This document shows, piece by piece, positions 36,659 through 47,012 of a stretch of DNA of 64,000 nt. The notes under the pieces are model-generated. The model did not search any database. It worked only from the letters and a program-made list of their open reading frames with translations, and was not told the DNA's origin. The stretch is from Candidatus Enterococcus ferrettii. Its GTDB lineage: Bacteria; Bacillota; Bacilli; Lactobacillales; Enterococcaceae. Numbering within the stretch: position 1 is the stretch's first letter; each line of letters starts with the position of its first letter. The DNA lies in contig NZ_JAFREL010000023.1 of the NCBI RefSeq assembly GCF_017377655.1, positions 42,422 through 106,421 of the forward strand, in the 5' to 3' direction. The position numbers were made by a program, and so were the translations under genes.

Positions 36659-36820
36659 AACATTTAGCCTCCCTTTTATTACTACTTTTATTATGAAACA
36701 AAATGACTAAAATGGAAAGCTAAAAGATTAGTTAGCGTAAATTGTTTAACAAAGCTTGGCTTGTTGACGAGGTATTGGGTATAATAGGAGATATTAAAGT
36801 ATGATGAGGGAGAGAAAAAA

Positions 36821-37195
36821 ATGCAACGTTTAAATTCTGATCAAGCACCAAAAGCTTTGGGACCTTATTCTCAAGGAATGGTAACTGGCAATACTGTCTT
36901 TTTATCTGGACAATTAGGCATAGATCCAGCTACAAATCAGTTAAAAGAAAGTGTCGAAGAGCAAGCTAAACAATCTTTAGCCAATATTAAAAACGTCCTA
37001 TCAACAATTGATTTATCACTGAAAAATGTTGTAAAGGTTACTGTATTCTTAAAAGATTTGGATCATTTTGCCGCCGTTAACGAAATTTATGCAAATCATT
37101 TTGAAGAACCGTATCCAGCTCGAAGTTGTGTACAAGTTGCGAAGCTTCCAGCAGACGCATTAGTTGAAATTGAAGTTATTGCTGAAAAAGTATAA
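36821..37195 (+). CDS. ridA: RidA family enamine/imine deaminase
   Basis: 124-residue RidA/YjgF protein that hydrolyses reactive 2-aminoacrylate and related imines released by PLP enzymes. The family block NTVFLSGQLGIDPATN and the active Arg in YPARSCVQVAKLP are present. A promoter TTGGCT-N18-TATAAT (36756-36785) precedes it. It has its own terminator. Confidence 0.93.
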   Translation: MQRLNSDQAPKALGPYSQGMVTGNTVFLSGQLGIDPATNQLKESVEEQAKQSLANIKNVLSTIDLSLKNVVKVTVFLKDLDHFAAVNEIYANHFEEPYPARSCVQVAKLPADALVEIEVIAEKV

Positions 37196-37200
37196 AAATT

Positions 37201-37238
37201 ACAGGTAAATTCCTATTGTTGGGGATTTACCTGTTTTT
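37201..37238 (+). terminator. Terminator of ridA
   Basis: 10-bp stem ACAGGTAAAT/ATTTACCTGT, 14-nt loop, five T's. Confidence 0.85.
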
Positions 37239-37302
37239 ACTTATGTGAATTCGAAGGATCATTGATACTTTTGAGATAGGTAGTAAGATTGGCAGATCAT
37301 TC

Positions 37303-37357
37303 TTTAGTAAAAAACCTTGTATTTGTTTAGTAAAAATATTATAATTTATTTAGTAAA
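37303..37357 (+). promoter_or_regulatory. gal promoter with three phased operator-like repeats
   Basis: TTTAGTAAA occurs at 37303, 37326 and 37349, exactly 23 bp apart. A promoter lies within: -35 TTGTAT at 37317-37322, 17-nt spacer, -10 TATAAT at 37340-37345. The repeats thus sit before the -35, between -35 and -10, and just past the -10. They are good candidates for binding of the GalR encoded by the third gene of the operon. Confidence 0.65.
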
Positions 37358-37377
37358 TATTTTAGAGGAGTGAAGAT

Positions 37378-38367
37378 ATGTCAATTTTAGTTTTAGGTGG
37401 GGCAGGATATATCGGGTCGCACACTGTAGATCGATTAATCAATCAAGGATATTCTGTAGTAGTAGTGGATAATTTGCTGACTGGACACCGTAAAGCGGTT
37501 CATTCGGATGCTGCATTTTATGAAGGAGACTGTCGCGACCAGATTTTTATGCGAGAAGTTTTTCAAAAAGAGAAGATCGAAGGTGTCGTCCACTTTGCAG
37601 CCAGCTCATTAGTTGGCGAATCGGTAGAGAAGCCCTTGAAGTACTTCAATAATAATGTTGTTGGGATGGAAATGTTGTTGGAAGTTATGGAGGAATTCAA
37701 AGTTAAAAATATTGTCTTTTCTTCTACTGCGGCAACTTATGGCGAGCCAGAAGTTTCACCCATTAGCGAAGATACTCCAACAAATCCTAAAAATCCTTAT
37801 GGCGAAAGTAAACTGATGATGGAAAAAATGATGCAATGGTGTGACAATGCTTATGGAATGCGCTATGTGGCTTTACGCTATTTCAACGTAGCTGGTGCAA
37901 AAGCAGACGCTTCTATAGGAGAAGATCATGATCCAGAGACTCATTTGGTCCCAATTATTTTGCAAGTTGCATTGGGGCAAAGAGAACACTTAACTATTTT
38001 TGGTGATGATTACAACACCTCGGATGGTACATGTATTCGCGACTACGTCCAAGTAGAAGATTTAGCAATGGCCCACATTTTGGCTTTGGAATATTTGAAG
38101 ACAGGAAATGATAGCAATGTTTTCAATCTCGGTTCTAACAATGGTTATTCGGTTAAAGAAATGCTGGATGCTGCTCGAGAAGTAACCAAAAAAGATATTC
38201 CAGCAAAAATTGGTCCTCGTCGAGCCGGAGATCCTAGTACTTTAGTAGCATCAAGTAAAAAAGCTAAAACAATTTTGGGCTGGCAGCCAGAGTATACAGA
38301 TATTCAAGATATCATTCAGACAGCCTGGAATTGGCATGTCAGTCATCCGAATGGATATGAAGACTAG
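37378..38367 (+). CDS. galE: UDP-glucose 4-epimerase
   Basis: 329-residue SDR enzyme interconverting UDP-galactose and UDP-glucose. The NAD motif [10 protein letters not shown], the [10 protein letters not shown] segment with catalytic Ser/Thr and the YGESK (YxxxK) motif are present. GAGGAG lies 7 nt before the ATG. It begins a galE-galT-galR operon; no galactokinase is in the window. Confidence 0.95.
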   Translation: MSILVLGGAGYIGSHTVDRLINQGYSVVVVDNLLTGHRKAVHSDAAFYEGDCRDQIFMREVFQKEKIEGVVHFAASSLVGESVEKPLKYFNNNVVGMEMLLEVMEEFKVKNIVFSSTAATYGEPEVSPISEDTPTNPKNPYGESKLMMEKMMQWCDNAYGMRYVALRYFNVAGAKADASIGEDHDPETHLVPIILQVALGQREHLTIFGDDYNTSDGTCIRDYVQVEDLAMAHILALEYLKTGNDSNVFNLGSNNGYSVKEMLDAAREVTKKDIPAKIGPRRAGDPSTLVASSKKAKTILGWQPEYTDIQDIIQTAWNWHVSHPNGYED

Positions 38368-38378
38368 GGGGAAAAGTA

Positions 38379-39860
38379 ATGTTGATCAGTCAAATAGTTA
38401 GAGACTTCGTCAGCCTAGCGATTCATTCTGGCGGTTGGATGGATATGGACCGTATTTATTTGGAAAATCAGGTAATTGGCCTTATTGGTGAAGATGGATT
38501 GGAGGCAGCTGAAATTCGCTCGGTTGAGGCTTCCGCTGCAGAGTTAGTTCAACCACTAGTAGAACAAGGGGTTAAAAATCAAGTAATTGGTGAACTTTCA
38601 GCTGATAAAGATATCTTGGAGTCACGGTTAATGGATTTAATGACCCCACCGCCTTCAGTAGTGAATGCTTATTTTGCACAATATTATGCCAATAAACCGA
38701 ATGAAGCTACTGACTATTTTTTCCAGTTAAGTCAAGCAAATAATTATATCAAAACGCAGGATATTGCTAAAAACATTGTTTTTCCAGCAGAAACAGAGTA
38801 TGGAATTTTAGAGATTACCATCAATCTTTCAAAACCGGAAAAAGACCCTAAGCAAATAGCCGCAGAACGTGAAGTAGTTCAAGTAAATTATCCGAAATGT
38901 CTTCTTTGCATGGAGAATGAGGGATATAAGGGAAGATTAAACTATCCGGCACGTACAAATCATCGAATTATTCGAATGAATTTGGATGGCGAAAGCTGGG
39001 GACTGCAATACTCGCCTTATGCTTATTATGATGAGCATTGCATCGTTCTTTCTGAAGAGCATCGTCCAATGAAGATTACGCGGGAAACTTTTGCCCGTCT
39101 ACTGAAGATTACTGAAGTGTTACCTCATTATTTTGTCGGATCTAATGCTGATTTGCCAATTGTCGGTGGTTCTATTTTGTCTCACGATCACTATCAGGGT
39201 GGTCGTCATAACTTTCCAATGGCAATAGCACAGATAGAAAAAGAAATTGAACTAAAACTATTTCCTTCAGTTTCTGCTGGAATTGTAAAATGGCCGATGT
39301 CAGTGATCCGTTTGCAAGGAAGGCAGGTAAAAGAGTTAACTGCCGCTGCTGAATATATTTTTGAAACATGGAAACAATATACTGATGCAAGTGTTGATGT
39401 TGTTGCTTTTTCTGCGGATGGAACGCCTCATCACACTGTTACACCAATTGCTCGACGTAAAGGAGACCTGTTTGAAATGGATCTTGTTTTACGAGACAAT
39501 AATGTTTCTGAAGAATTTCCTGATGGGATTTTCCATCCTCATCAAGATGTTCAACACATTAAGAAAGAAAATATCGGTTTGATTGAAGTAATGGGACTTG
39601 CGGTATTGCCTCCACGATTGAAAGAGGAAATGCAAGAGGTTGAAAAATACTTGTTGAATCGTCCAAATGAGATGAAAGAATATCATCAGAAATGGGCGGA
39701 TGCTATTAAGGATGATTATGAAATTACTGCCGAGAATGTAGAAAAAATTTTGCAGCAGGCAATTGGGAAAGTATTTGCGCGTGTTTTAGAAGATGCAGGT
39801 GTATTTAAACGAGATGAAGCGGGAATGGCGGCCTTTGCACGCTTTACTACTGGATTATAG
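38379..39860 (+). CDS. galT: Galactose-1-phosphate uridylyltransferase (Firmicute type)
   Basis: 493-residue GalT2-type enzyme that transfers UMP from UDP-glucose to galactose 1-phosphate. The family is unlike E. coli GalT and is marked here by MNLDGESWGLQYSPYAYY and the SILSHDHYQGG block with the His-rich active site. GGGGGA precedes the ATG. It works with GalE in the Leloir pathway. Confidence 0.94.
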   Translation: MLISQIVRDFVSLAIHSGGWMDMDRIYLENQVIGLIGEDGLEAAEIRSVEASAAELVQPLVEQGVKNQVIGELSADKDILESRLMDLMTPPPSVVNAYFAQYYANKPNEATDYFFQLSQANNYIKTQDIAKNIVFPAETEYGILEITINLSKPEKDPKQIAAEREVVQVNYPKCLLCMENEGYKGRLNYPARTNHRIIRMNLDGESWGLQYSPYAYYDEHCIVLSEEHRPMKITRETFARLLKITEVLPHYFVGSNADLPIVGGSILSHDHYQGGRHNFPMAIAQIEKEIELKLFPSVSAGIVKWPMSVIRLQGRQVKELTAAAEYIFETWKQYTDASVDVVAFSADGTPHHTVTPIARRKGDLFEMDLVLRDNNVSEEFPDGIFHPHQDVQHIKKENIGLIEVMGLAVLPPRLKEEMQEVEKYLLNRPNEMKEYHQKWADAIKDDYEITAENVEKILQQAIGKVFARVLEDAGVFKRDEAGMAAFARFTTGL

Positions 39861-40859
<999 letters not shown>

Positions 40860-40869
40860 CAAAAGAAAT

Positions 40870-40907
40870 CTGAGAGGTCGGCTCAAAAAGCGATTCTCAG
40901 TTTTTTT
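40870..40907 (+). terminator. Terminator of the gal operon
   Basis: Stem CTGAGA/TCTCAG, partly paired loop, then seven T's. Confidence 0.75.
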
Positions 40908-41228
40908 GTCTTCAAGACAATTATGAAAAGAAGATAGAAGATGCTCATTTATGTAGAATCATTTCGCCAAAGAGAAAACGACAAACTATTATTGACCTGT
41001 TTCATTTGTTTTACCAAAAGCTATTTAACTTGAGGATCAGACAATCTAGTGAAATAGAAATTCAATATATTTAAGAAAATATTTGAGACAAACAATCAGG
41101 ATATTTATTGCTTTTAAGCAGGAAAAAAGCATAGAAACAAGCGATTCTTTAAATAAATAAAACACAACTATATTGAAAAAAGATTTTATGGTAAAATGTG
41201 GCTATCTGAAAGCGGGGAATCAATTAAT
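40908..41228 (+). other. Intergenic region before tsaB
   Basis: About 320 bases with no convincing gene. TTGTCTTCAAGACAA (40906-40920) is a perfect short inverted repeat of unknown role, touching the gal terminator. An extended -10 TGG-TAAAAT ends at 41197 and may serve tsaB. The rest is A/T-rich and featureless. Confidence 0.4.
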
Positions 41229-41936
41229 ATGAAAATCTTAGCATTCGATACGTCGAATCAAACATTGGCTGTAGCGGTTTTAGAGGATCAGCAGACCATC
41301 GCATCGTTTCAACTAAATCGTAAAATGAATCACAGTTTGACTTTAATGCCAGCCATCGAACATATTATGAAGATGAGCGGTCTGGCACCTAAAGATCTTG
41401 ATCGTATTGTGGTAGCTAAAGGGCCAGGCTCCTACACTGGTATTCGAATTGCGGTTACAACAGCTAAAACACTAGCTGATACGTTGAAAATAGAATTGGT
41501 GGGTATTTCCAGTTTACAATTATTAGCTGCTAATACTCGGGATGCTCGTTTTATTGTTCCAATTATGGATGCTCGCAGGAATAATGTATATGCTGGCGTT
41601 TATCAATGGAAAAATGGCCAGCTAAATCCAATTATTGCCGATAATCATGTCTCGTTAGATATCTTGTTAAATCAAATTAAGGAAGAAGCAGTTTTTGTTG
41701 GTGAAATCGAGAAATTTGTTGAACAGATTCAAGCGGTACTTCCAACTGCCAAAATTGAAACAGATGATCGAGTAAATCTTCCCAGTGGTATTACATTAGG
41801 ACAACTTGGTGAGCAGGCTGAACCTGTGAAGAATATTCAAGAGTTTGTACCGGCTTATTTGAAGCGAGTTGAAGCGGAGGAGAAGTGGTTGCAAACGCAT
41901 CAGCCAGAGGATGGAAATTATGTTGAAAAAATTTAG
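41229..41936 (+). CDS. tsaB: tRNA t6A biosynthesis protein TsaB
   Basis: 235-residue ASKHA-fold partner of TsaD in threonylcarbamoyl transfer to A37 of ANN-decoding tRNAs. The N-terminal ILAFDTSNQTLAVAV and KGPGSYTGIRIAV blocks are typical. ATG 41229 is taken because it begins the family-typical MKILAFDTS; the frame is open 11 codons further upstream. It overlaps the first acetyltransferase by 17 nt. Confidence 0.93.
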   Translation: MKILAFDTSNQTLAVAVLEDQQTIASFQLNRKMNHSLTLMPAIEHIMKMSGLAPKDLDRIVVAKGPGSYTGIRIAVTTAKTLADTLKIELVGISSLQLLAANTRDARFIVPIMDARRNNVYAGVYQWKNGQLNPIIADNHVSLDILLNQIKEEAVFVGEIEKFVEQIQAVLPTAKIETDDRVNLPSGITLGQLGEQAEPVKNIQEFVPAYLKRVEAEEKWLQTHQPEDGNYVEKI

Positions 41937-42468
41937 CGGTTTGCTTCGAACGGTTATTAAGCGCAAGTCTCAACCCTTTGAAGCCCGCAATGTCTCAATA
42001 AAGGGACAGGAATATTTTTTGCGAAGTATTACTGACTATGACATAAAAGAATTGATTGCTTTGGAAAAAGATGTTTACCTAGGGGAGGTACCTTGGACAA
42101 AGAGCGCTTTTTTGACTGAAATTCATTCACCAATTCCTCATTTGTATATCTGTTTGACTTATAAAGAAGAACTAGCAGCTTTTATCGGTGCCCGAGTAGT
42201 TGGGAATGATGCGCATATTACGAACGTTGCGGTTAAGCGGCTGTTTCAGGATCGAGGTCTAGGAACTTTTTTGATTGACGAAGTGGAAAAATTCGCTATA
42301 ATGAAGAGCTGTGTCACTATGTCTTTAGAAGTAAGGATTAGCAACAAGGATGCCCAACGTTTATACCGCCGCTTAGGTTTTGAGGGACAAAAAATTCGTA
42401 GAAATTACTATACTGAGAATAATGAAGATGCGTTAGAGATGGTCAAACCTTTAGAGGAAGAAAAATGA
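41920..42468 (+). CDS. GNAT acetyltransferase (RimI-like, first of two)
   Basis: 182-residue GNAT protein with a basic leader of about 40 residues before the acetyltransferase domain. The acetyl-CoA pyrophosphate loop is VKRLFQDRGLGTFLID (RxxGxG type), and DAQRLYRRLGFEGQ marks the C-terminal part. ATG 41920 has AGAGG 10 nt upstream and is preferred over upstream in-frame ATGs. RimI homologues acetylate ribosomal protein bS18; with two paralogues in the cluster, which does so is unknown. Confidence 0.85.
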   Translation: MLKKFSGLLRTVIKRKSQPFEARNVSIKGQEYFLRSITDYDIKELIALEKDVYLGEVPWTKSAFLTEIHSPIPHLYICLTYKEELAAFIGARVVGNDAHITNVAVKRLFQDRGLGTFLIDEVEKFAIMKSCVTMSLEVRISNKDAQRLYRRLGFEGQKIRRNYYTENNEDALEMVKPLEEEK

Positions 42469-42923
42469 ACAATGAAACCCAGTTGAAGCAATTATCTCAG
42501 CAGCTATGGAAAATTAATACAGCTGCCCATGGCGGAACGTCACCTTGGAAAGTGACTGAATTTTATACGGATCTGCAGCAAAAACATAGTCATTATTTAT
42601 TAGAGGAGAAATCAGTACCGATCGCTTTTTTAGGATTTCATCAGGTGCTGGATGAGATTGAAATAACTAACATCGCAACTTTACCTGATTACAAACGTCA
42701 AGGTATGGCTGAAAGATTGTTTGGTCGCCTTTTTGAACATGCTTGTCAAGAAAAGGTGGCACAAATATTTTTAGAGGTGCGAGCTTCCAATTTGGCCGCC
42801 TATCGTCTTTATGCAAAGATGAACTTTGAAGTAATTAGTGAAAGGAAAAATTACTATTATTCACCAGTGGAAGACGCACTAATTATGAGATGGAAAGCAG
42901 GGAGCGCTCACGGAAACGAATGA
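42465..42923 (+). CDS. rimI: Ribosomal-protein-alanine acetyltransferase RimI-like (second of two)
   Basis: 152-residue GNAT protein. The acetyl-CoA loop [14 protein letters not shown] and the [18 protein letters not shown] block are typical of RimI. It overlaps the first acetyltransferase by 4 nt (ATGA) and, at its 3' end, the probable tsaD start by 14 nt. This is the usual tsaB-rimI-tsaD order. Confidence 0.88.
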   Translation: MNNETQLKQLSQQLWKINTAAHGGTSPWKVTEFYTDLQQKHSHYLLEEKSVPIAFLGFHQVLDEIEITNIATLPDYKRQGMAERLFGRLFEHACQEKVAQIFLEVRASNLAAYRLYAKMNFEVISERKNYYYSPVEDALIMRWKAGSAHGNE

Positions 42924-43932
42924 ATATATATTAGCTATTGAAAGCAGCTGTGATGAAACTAGTGTTGCTGTGATTCAAAATGGTGAAACAGTATTATCAA
43001 ATATTATCGCTTCACAAATTAACAGCCATCGACGTTTTGGCGGAGTTGTTCCAGAGGTAGCTAGTCGCCATCACGTAGAACAAATTACTCTTTGCTTAAA
43101 CGAAGCACTGACTGAGGCAGGAGTCACACCAGATCAGTTACAAGCGGTAGCGGTAACTTATGGACCTGGTCTAGTGGGAGCTCTATTAATTGGTTTAAGT
43201 GCGGCGAAAGCTTTTGCTTGGGCTCACGGACTTCCGCTAATTCCTGTGAATCATATGGCCGGACATATTTATGCGACACGTTTAGTTCAGCCATTGAAAT
43301 TTCCGTTGCTAGCTCTGTTAGTGAGCGGTGGACATACTGAATTAGTATATATGGTTGAAGACGGTTCTTACGAAATTATTGGTGAAACGCGGGATGATGC
43401 CGCAGGTGAAGCCTATGATAAAGTAGGCCGCGTATTAGGACTTTCCTATCCTAGTGGAAAAGAACTAGATCAGTTGGCTCATCAAGGAGAAGATACTTAT
43501 GACTTTCCGCGGGCCATGCTGAAGGAAGACAATTTTGATTTCAGCTTCAGTGGATTAAAAAGTGCCTTTATCAATTTAGTGCATAATGCTGAGCAGCGTG
43601 GGGAAGTCTTGGATACAGCTAATTTAGCTGCCAGCTTCCAAGCAAGTGTAGTGGAGGTACTAGTGACGAAAACAATTCGCGCTTGCAAAACCTATCCAGT
43701 GAAGCAACTGGTAATTGCTGGCGGAGTAGCGGCTAACCAAGGCTTACGTGAAGTAATGAAGCTGGCTTTAGCTGAGGAACTGCCAGAGCTTGAGCTGGTG
43801 ATCCCGCCATTGAAATTATGTGGCGACAATGCAGCAATGATCGGAGCTGCAGCACATGTAGAGCTGCAGAAGCAGCATGTAGCAGCGATGGATTTAAATG
43901 CAAATCCAAGTTTAGCCTTTCAACACATTTAA
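42910..43932 (+). CDS. tsaD: tRNA N6-adenosine threonylcarbamoyltransferase TsaD, apparently with an ACG start
   Basis: 340-residue catalytic subunit of t6A synthesis. Conserved blocks: [15 protein letters not shown] at the N terminus, the iron ligands in [14 protein letters not shown], and [10 protein letters not shown]. The frame has no ATG, GTG or TTG between the stop at 42886 and ATG 42970, which lies downstream of the conserved ESSCDET block. GGGAG at 42900-42904 points, with 5-nt spacing, to ACG 42910, giving the normal family length. The gene is essential in most bacteria, so a non-canonical start or a sequence error must be considered. Confidence 0.9.
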   Translation, partial: TETNEYILAIESSCDETSVAVIQNGETVLSNIIASQINSHRRFGGVVPEVASRHHVEQITLCLNEALTEAGVTPDQLQAVAVTYGPGLVGALLIGLSAAKAFAWAHGLPLIPVNHMAGHIYATRLVQPLKFPLLALLVSGGHTELVYMVEDGSYEIIGETRDDAAGEAYDKVGRVLGLSYPSGKELDQLAHQGEDTYDFPRAMLKEDNFDFSFSGLKSAFINLVHNAEQRGEVLDTANLAASFQASVVEVLVTKTIRACKTYPVKQLVIAGGVAANQGLREVMKLALAEELPELELVIPPLKLCGDNAAMIGAAAHVELQKQHVAAMDLNANPSLAFQHI

Positions 43933-43981
43933 AAAAGCGAGTGTCTCTATCCTAATCCTAGGACGGAGGCACCCGCTTTTT
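43932..43981. terminator. Bidirectional terminator between tsaD and the ECF gene
   Basis: Stem AAAAAGCG/CGCTTTTT extended by GTG.CTC with GAG.CAC; A's on the left and T's on the right serve both convergent genes. Confidence 0.75.
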
Positions 43982-43986
43982 ATATT

Positions 43987-44538
43987 TTAAGAGCCAATTT
44001 GCCGATACCGGGGCAGAGCTTTTACTGCACTAATTACTAAGCTAACGGCTAGTAATTTGTCTAGATAATCCGTTCCGATTTGGACCAAAAAGACGCTTAA
44101 GGTTTGATTGACTCCTAGTCCATGAATTACTTGAACTAACAGGCTGGAGCCGGAAGAAGTAATTCCGCCAAAAAGCAAAACTGTAATTAAGGAAGCTACT
44201 AAGGTCCCAGGCAGTGTAATCAACAAAGCCTTCAAGGGTAATGACCAGCTGGCCTTTTTATTATGAAGTAAAACGCCGGACATAAATCCAACACACAGTT
44301 GGACTGGGGCAAAATAAAGCGAAAATAAATCAGTAGTCACTCCAGTAAATAAGGCACTGCATAAACCGGTAATAATACCGGCCACAGGCCCCAGAACGGT
44401 TGCTGCAAAAATTGTCCCGACTGTATCTAAATAAATGGGCAAGCGCAAGAAGAGCGCTAAATTTCCTAATACAATATTTAAAGTAACTGCTAATGCAATC
44501 ATCGTTAATCGTGGTGCTGTTGTTTTCATTCGTCTCAT
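43987..44538 (-). CDS. ECF transporter substrate-binding (S) component
   Basis: 183-residue membrane protein with five to six hydrophobic segments. The loop LRLPIYLDTVGTIFAATVLGP is typical of ECF S components. No EcfA/EcfT genes are nearby, so it would use the shared ECF module of the cell. It overlaps the nucleoside hydrolase by 4 nt, so a nucleoside, nucleobase or related vitamin is the likely ligand (inference from context). Confidence 0.75.
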   Translation of the reverse strand: MRRMKTTAPRLTMIALAVTLNIVLGNLALFLRLPIYLDTVGTIFAATVLGPVAGIITGLCSALFTGVTTDLFSLYFAPVQLCVGFMSGVLLHNKKASWSLPLKALLITLPGTLVASLITVLLFGGITSSGSSLLVQVIHGLGVNQTLSVFLVQIGTDYLDKLLAVSLVISAVKALPRYRQIGS

Positions 44539-45509
44539 CCTAACTGTAATAGGTTTAGATCAGAAGCAATCATTGCCTCTGGTGCATCTAAAAGGACGGT
44601 TAGAAACTGTGTGAAAAATGCTTTGGTATTAACGGTTTCCAAAATTTTAGTGTTGGGTTTCTTTTTCCAAAAATTGTAACGATCAACTAGAGTTTGGCCA
44701 ATGCTTAGGCTTTCGGTTTCTACAGTAGTATAGCTTTCAAAACCGGTGCAGATTTCTGGATCGATATAATAAGCGATTGCTAATGGGTCGTTGATGACAC
44801 AACCTAACAAATGCTCATATTCCCAATGAAAATCAAAATAGAACTGGGTAATTTTTTGTAAATAGTCATGGGTATCCGGGTTGATGCGTCGACAGTATTC
44901 GAGTATCGTTGGGCTAAAAACTATTTCTCGCGTTACATCCAAACCGACCATCTCAATTAGCTGACCCAAGTTTTCATAGACTAATTTGGCTGAATCGGGA
45001 TCGCACCAATAATTGTACTCCGCAACGGGGGAACAATTTCCGTGGCTTTTATAGGTGCCTCCCATAGTAACGAAGCGCTGGATATTTCTTCCCAGCTCAG
45101 GATTGAACTGCAAGGCTAAAGCAATGTTAGTCAATGGTCCTAAGGCTAAAATACCTACTGTCCGCTTTTTGACAAAAAAGTCTGCCAGAAATTTCTCAGC
45201 GGGTACCTCTTGTGGTTGAACTTGGGATTGTCGATTAATGCCGCTTTCGCCTAATCCATCCATGCCATGGGTATCTTGTGCTGACACGTAAGACCTTTTA
45301 AGAGGTGCCTCCGAGCCGCGATACACTGGAATATCTAAACGTTCGCAACGCTCCAGTACTTTGAAGGCATTGTTCACGCCGATATCTACCGGCGCATTTC
45401 CGGCGACGATAGTGATGGCTAAGATTTCTAGCTCTGTTGATTTGATCGCATATTCTAAAGCTAGGGCGTCATCAATCCCTGGATCGCAATCAATAATCAC
45501 TTGTTGCAT
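44535..45509 (-). CDS. Nucleoside hydrolase (first of two)
   Basis: 324-residue IunH-type enzyme that splits nucleosides into base and ribose. The calcium-binding motif DCDPGIDDALAL (residues 6-17) and the second metal site around GNCSPVAEYNYWCDPDSAK are present. AGGAGG lies upstream on the minus strand. It is co-translated with the ECF S component. Substrate preference is not evident. Confidence 0.92.
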   Translation of the reverse strand: MQQVIIDCDPGIDDALALEYAIKSTELEILAITIVAGNAPVDIGVNNAFKVLERCERLDIPVYRGSEAPLKRSYVSAQDTHGMDGLGESGINRQSQVQPQEVPAEKFLADFFVKKRTVGILALGPLTNIALALQFNPELGRNIQRFVTMGGTYKSHGNCSPVAEYNYWCDPDSAKLVYENLGQLIEMVGLDVTREIVFSPTILEYCRRINPDTHDYLQKITQFYFDFHWEYEHLLGCVINDPLAIAYYIDPEICTGFESYTTVETESLSIGQTLVDRYNFWKKKPNTKILETVNTKAFFTQFLTVLLDAPEAMIASDLNLLQLG

Positions 45510-45725
45510 TTTTTCCTACCTCCTTTGTTGAGATTCTTAGTTTTTTATTCTGGGAAGTTTCCGAACCAGTCCGGGCAAATGCTCGATTTTAAATGCACCT
45601 CCTTATAATAGAGGAAAATCAGAAGATTGAAAAGAGGCATTGCTATTTTTTGAATTATCCGGTATTATGTATAAAAATAAGTAAATTTTCTAAATAGCGA
45701 TTAAATATACAGAAGGAGGAACAGG

Positions 45726-46739
45726 ATGAATTCAGTGTTTCAAGGGAAGAGCTTTCTAAAGGAAAAGGATTTTACAAAAGAGCAATTAATGTATCTGATT
45801 GATTTTGCTGCACATTTAAAGGCGATGAAAAAGCAGAATATTAGTCATCGCTATTTGGAAGGAAAGAACATTGCCTTACTGTTTGAGAAAACTTCTACTA
45901 GAACGCGGGCGGCTTTTACCTCTGCAGCGATTGATTTAGGGGCACATCCTGAATATTTAGGCAAAAACGACATTCAGCTTGGTAAAAAAGAATCAGTCGA
46001 GGATACTGCTAAGGTGTTGGGAAGTATGTTCGACGGCATCGAATATCGCGGCTTCTCACAAGTAGCAGTGGAAGCATTGGCTGAGTTTTCTGGGGTTCCA
46101 GTTTGGAATGGACTGACCGATCAATGGCATCCGACACAAATGTTGGCTGATTTCTTAACGGTGAAGGAACAGTTCAGCAAAATTGAGGGACTTACCTTAG
46201 CTTACGTAGGGGATGGACGAAACAACGTGGCTAATTCCCTGTTGATTACCGGAGCGATCTTAGGTGTCAACACGCACATTGTAACTCCTGAAGAGCTGTT
46301 CCCTAGAGCAAAATTAGTTGAATTGGCGCAAGAGTATGCCAAGGAATCAGGAGCAGAAATTCTGATTACTGCTGACATTGATGCTGGGGTAAAAGGAGCA
46401 GATGTTCTCTATACCGATGTTTGGGTATCCATGGGTGAAGAAGCCGAGTTTAAAAAACGGATTGATTTGCTGCTGCCTTATCAAATCAATCAAGCGATGG
46501 TAGACAAAACTGGTAAAGCTGAAACAATCTTTTTACATTGTTTACCGGCTTTCCACGATGTGCAAACGGAGGTTGCCCAAGAAATTAAGGATACCTATGG
46601 CCTGGCCGAAATGGAAGTGACCGATGAAGTCTTCCGAGCATCCTACGCCCATCAATTTGAACAGGCGGAAAATCGCATGCATACAATTAAAGCAGTAATG
46701 GCTGCAACCTTAGGAAATCTTTTTATCCCTACAGTTTAG
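45726..46739 (+). CDS. argF: Ornithine carbamoyltransferase
   Basis: 337-residue transferase joining ornithine and carbamoyl phosphate to give citrulline. The motifs [11 protein letters not shown] (carbamoyl phosphate), HPTQMLADF and [10 protein letters not shown] (ornithine) are intact. A GGAGGA site lies 5 nt before the ATG. No arcA or arcC is adjacent, so it cannot be decided whether the enzyme acts in biosynthesis or in the reverse deiminase pathway. It is followed by argS. Confidence 0.92.
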   Translation: MNSVFQGKSFLKEKDFTKEQLMYLIDFAAHLKAMKKQNISHRYLEGKNIALLFEKTSTRTRAAFTSAAIDLGAHPEYLGKNDIQLGKKESVEDTAKVLGSMFDGIEYRGFSQVAVEALAEFSGVPVWNGLTDQWHPTQMLADFLTVKEQFSKIEGLTLAYVGDGRNNVANSLLITGAILGVNTHIVTPEELFPRAKLVELAQEYAKESGAEILITADIDAGVKGADVLYTDVWVSMGEEAEFKKRIDLLLPYQINQAMVDKTGKAETIFLHCLPAFHDVQTEVAQEIKDTYGLAEMEVTDEVFRASYAHQFEQAENRMHTIKAVMAATLGNLFIPTV

Positions 46740-46741
46740 TC

Positions 46742-46769
46742 TTGACTTCTCGCTGGTATCTGGTACTAT
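46742..46769 (+). promoter_or_regulatory. Promoter of the argS leader
   Basis: TTGACT, 16-nt spacer, extended -10 TGG-TACTAT, just after the argF stop. Confidence 0.75.
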
Positions 46770-46775
46770 GAAAGC

Positions 46776-46990
46776 CAGATAAATTATTTCATCGAGGAAA
46801 AAGAGAAGTCTATTGGACAGTTTTTTAGCGAGTCTGGGAAGGTGAGAGCCAGATAAACTAAGATAGAGTGCGTACTTTGGAGATGAAACGGCAGCTACCG
46901 TTATAGTAAAGCAGGTCGTAAAGACAATAAGAGTGGTACCGCGGGAAAATCTCGTCTCTGATGAAGGAATCTTCATCAGGGGCTTTTTTT
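46776..46990 (+). ncRNA. T-box leader (arginine) controlling argS
   Basis: Stem I apex contains GGTGAGAGCC. The specifier is read as CGT at 46871-46873, directly before ACTTTGG, matching the geometry of the thrS leader. The T-box sequence GAGTGGTACCGCGGG is at 46931-46945. The terminator is a 13-bp stem (46954-46966 with 46971-46983) followed by seven T's. Uncharged tRNA(Arg) should permit read-through. Confidence 0.9.
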
Positions 46991-47012
46991 ATTGCTTAAG
47001 GAGGAAAAAAGG

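Noticed and set aside
36764..36785. TTGACG as the -35 of ridA
   Set aside because: Only 10 nt separate it from TATAAT; TTGGCT at 36756 has better spacing.
40942..41037. Small open frame of 32 codons between galR and tsaB
   Set aside because: No ribosome binding site, no recognisable family, composition like the surrounding noncoding DNA.
42970..43932. ATG 42970 as the tsaD start
   Set aside because: It would remove the conserved [11 protein letters not shown] block needed for the ASKHA fold and has no ribosome binding site.
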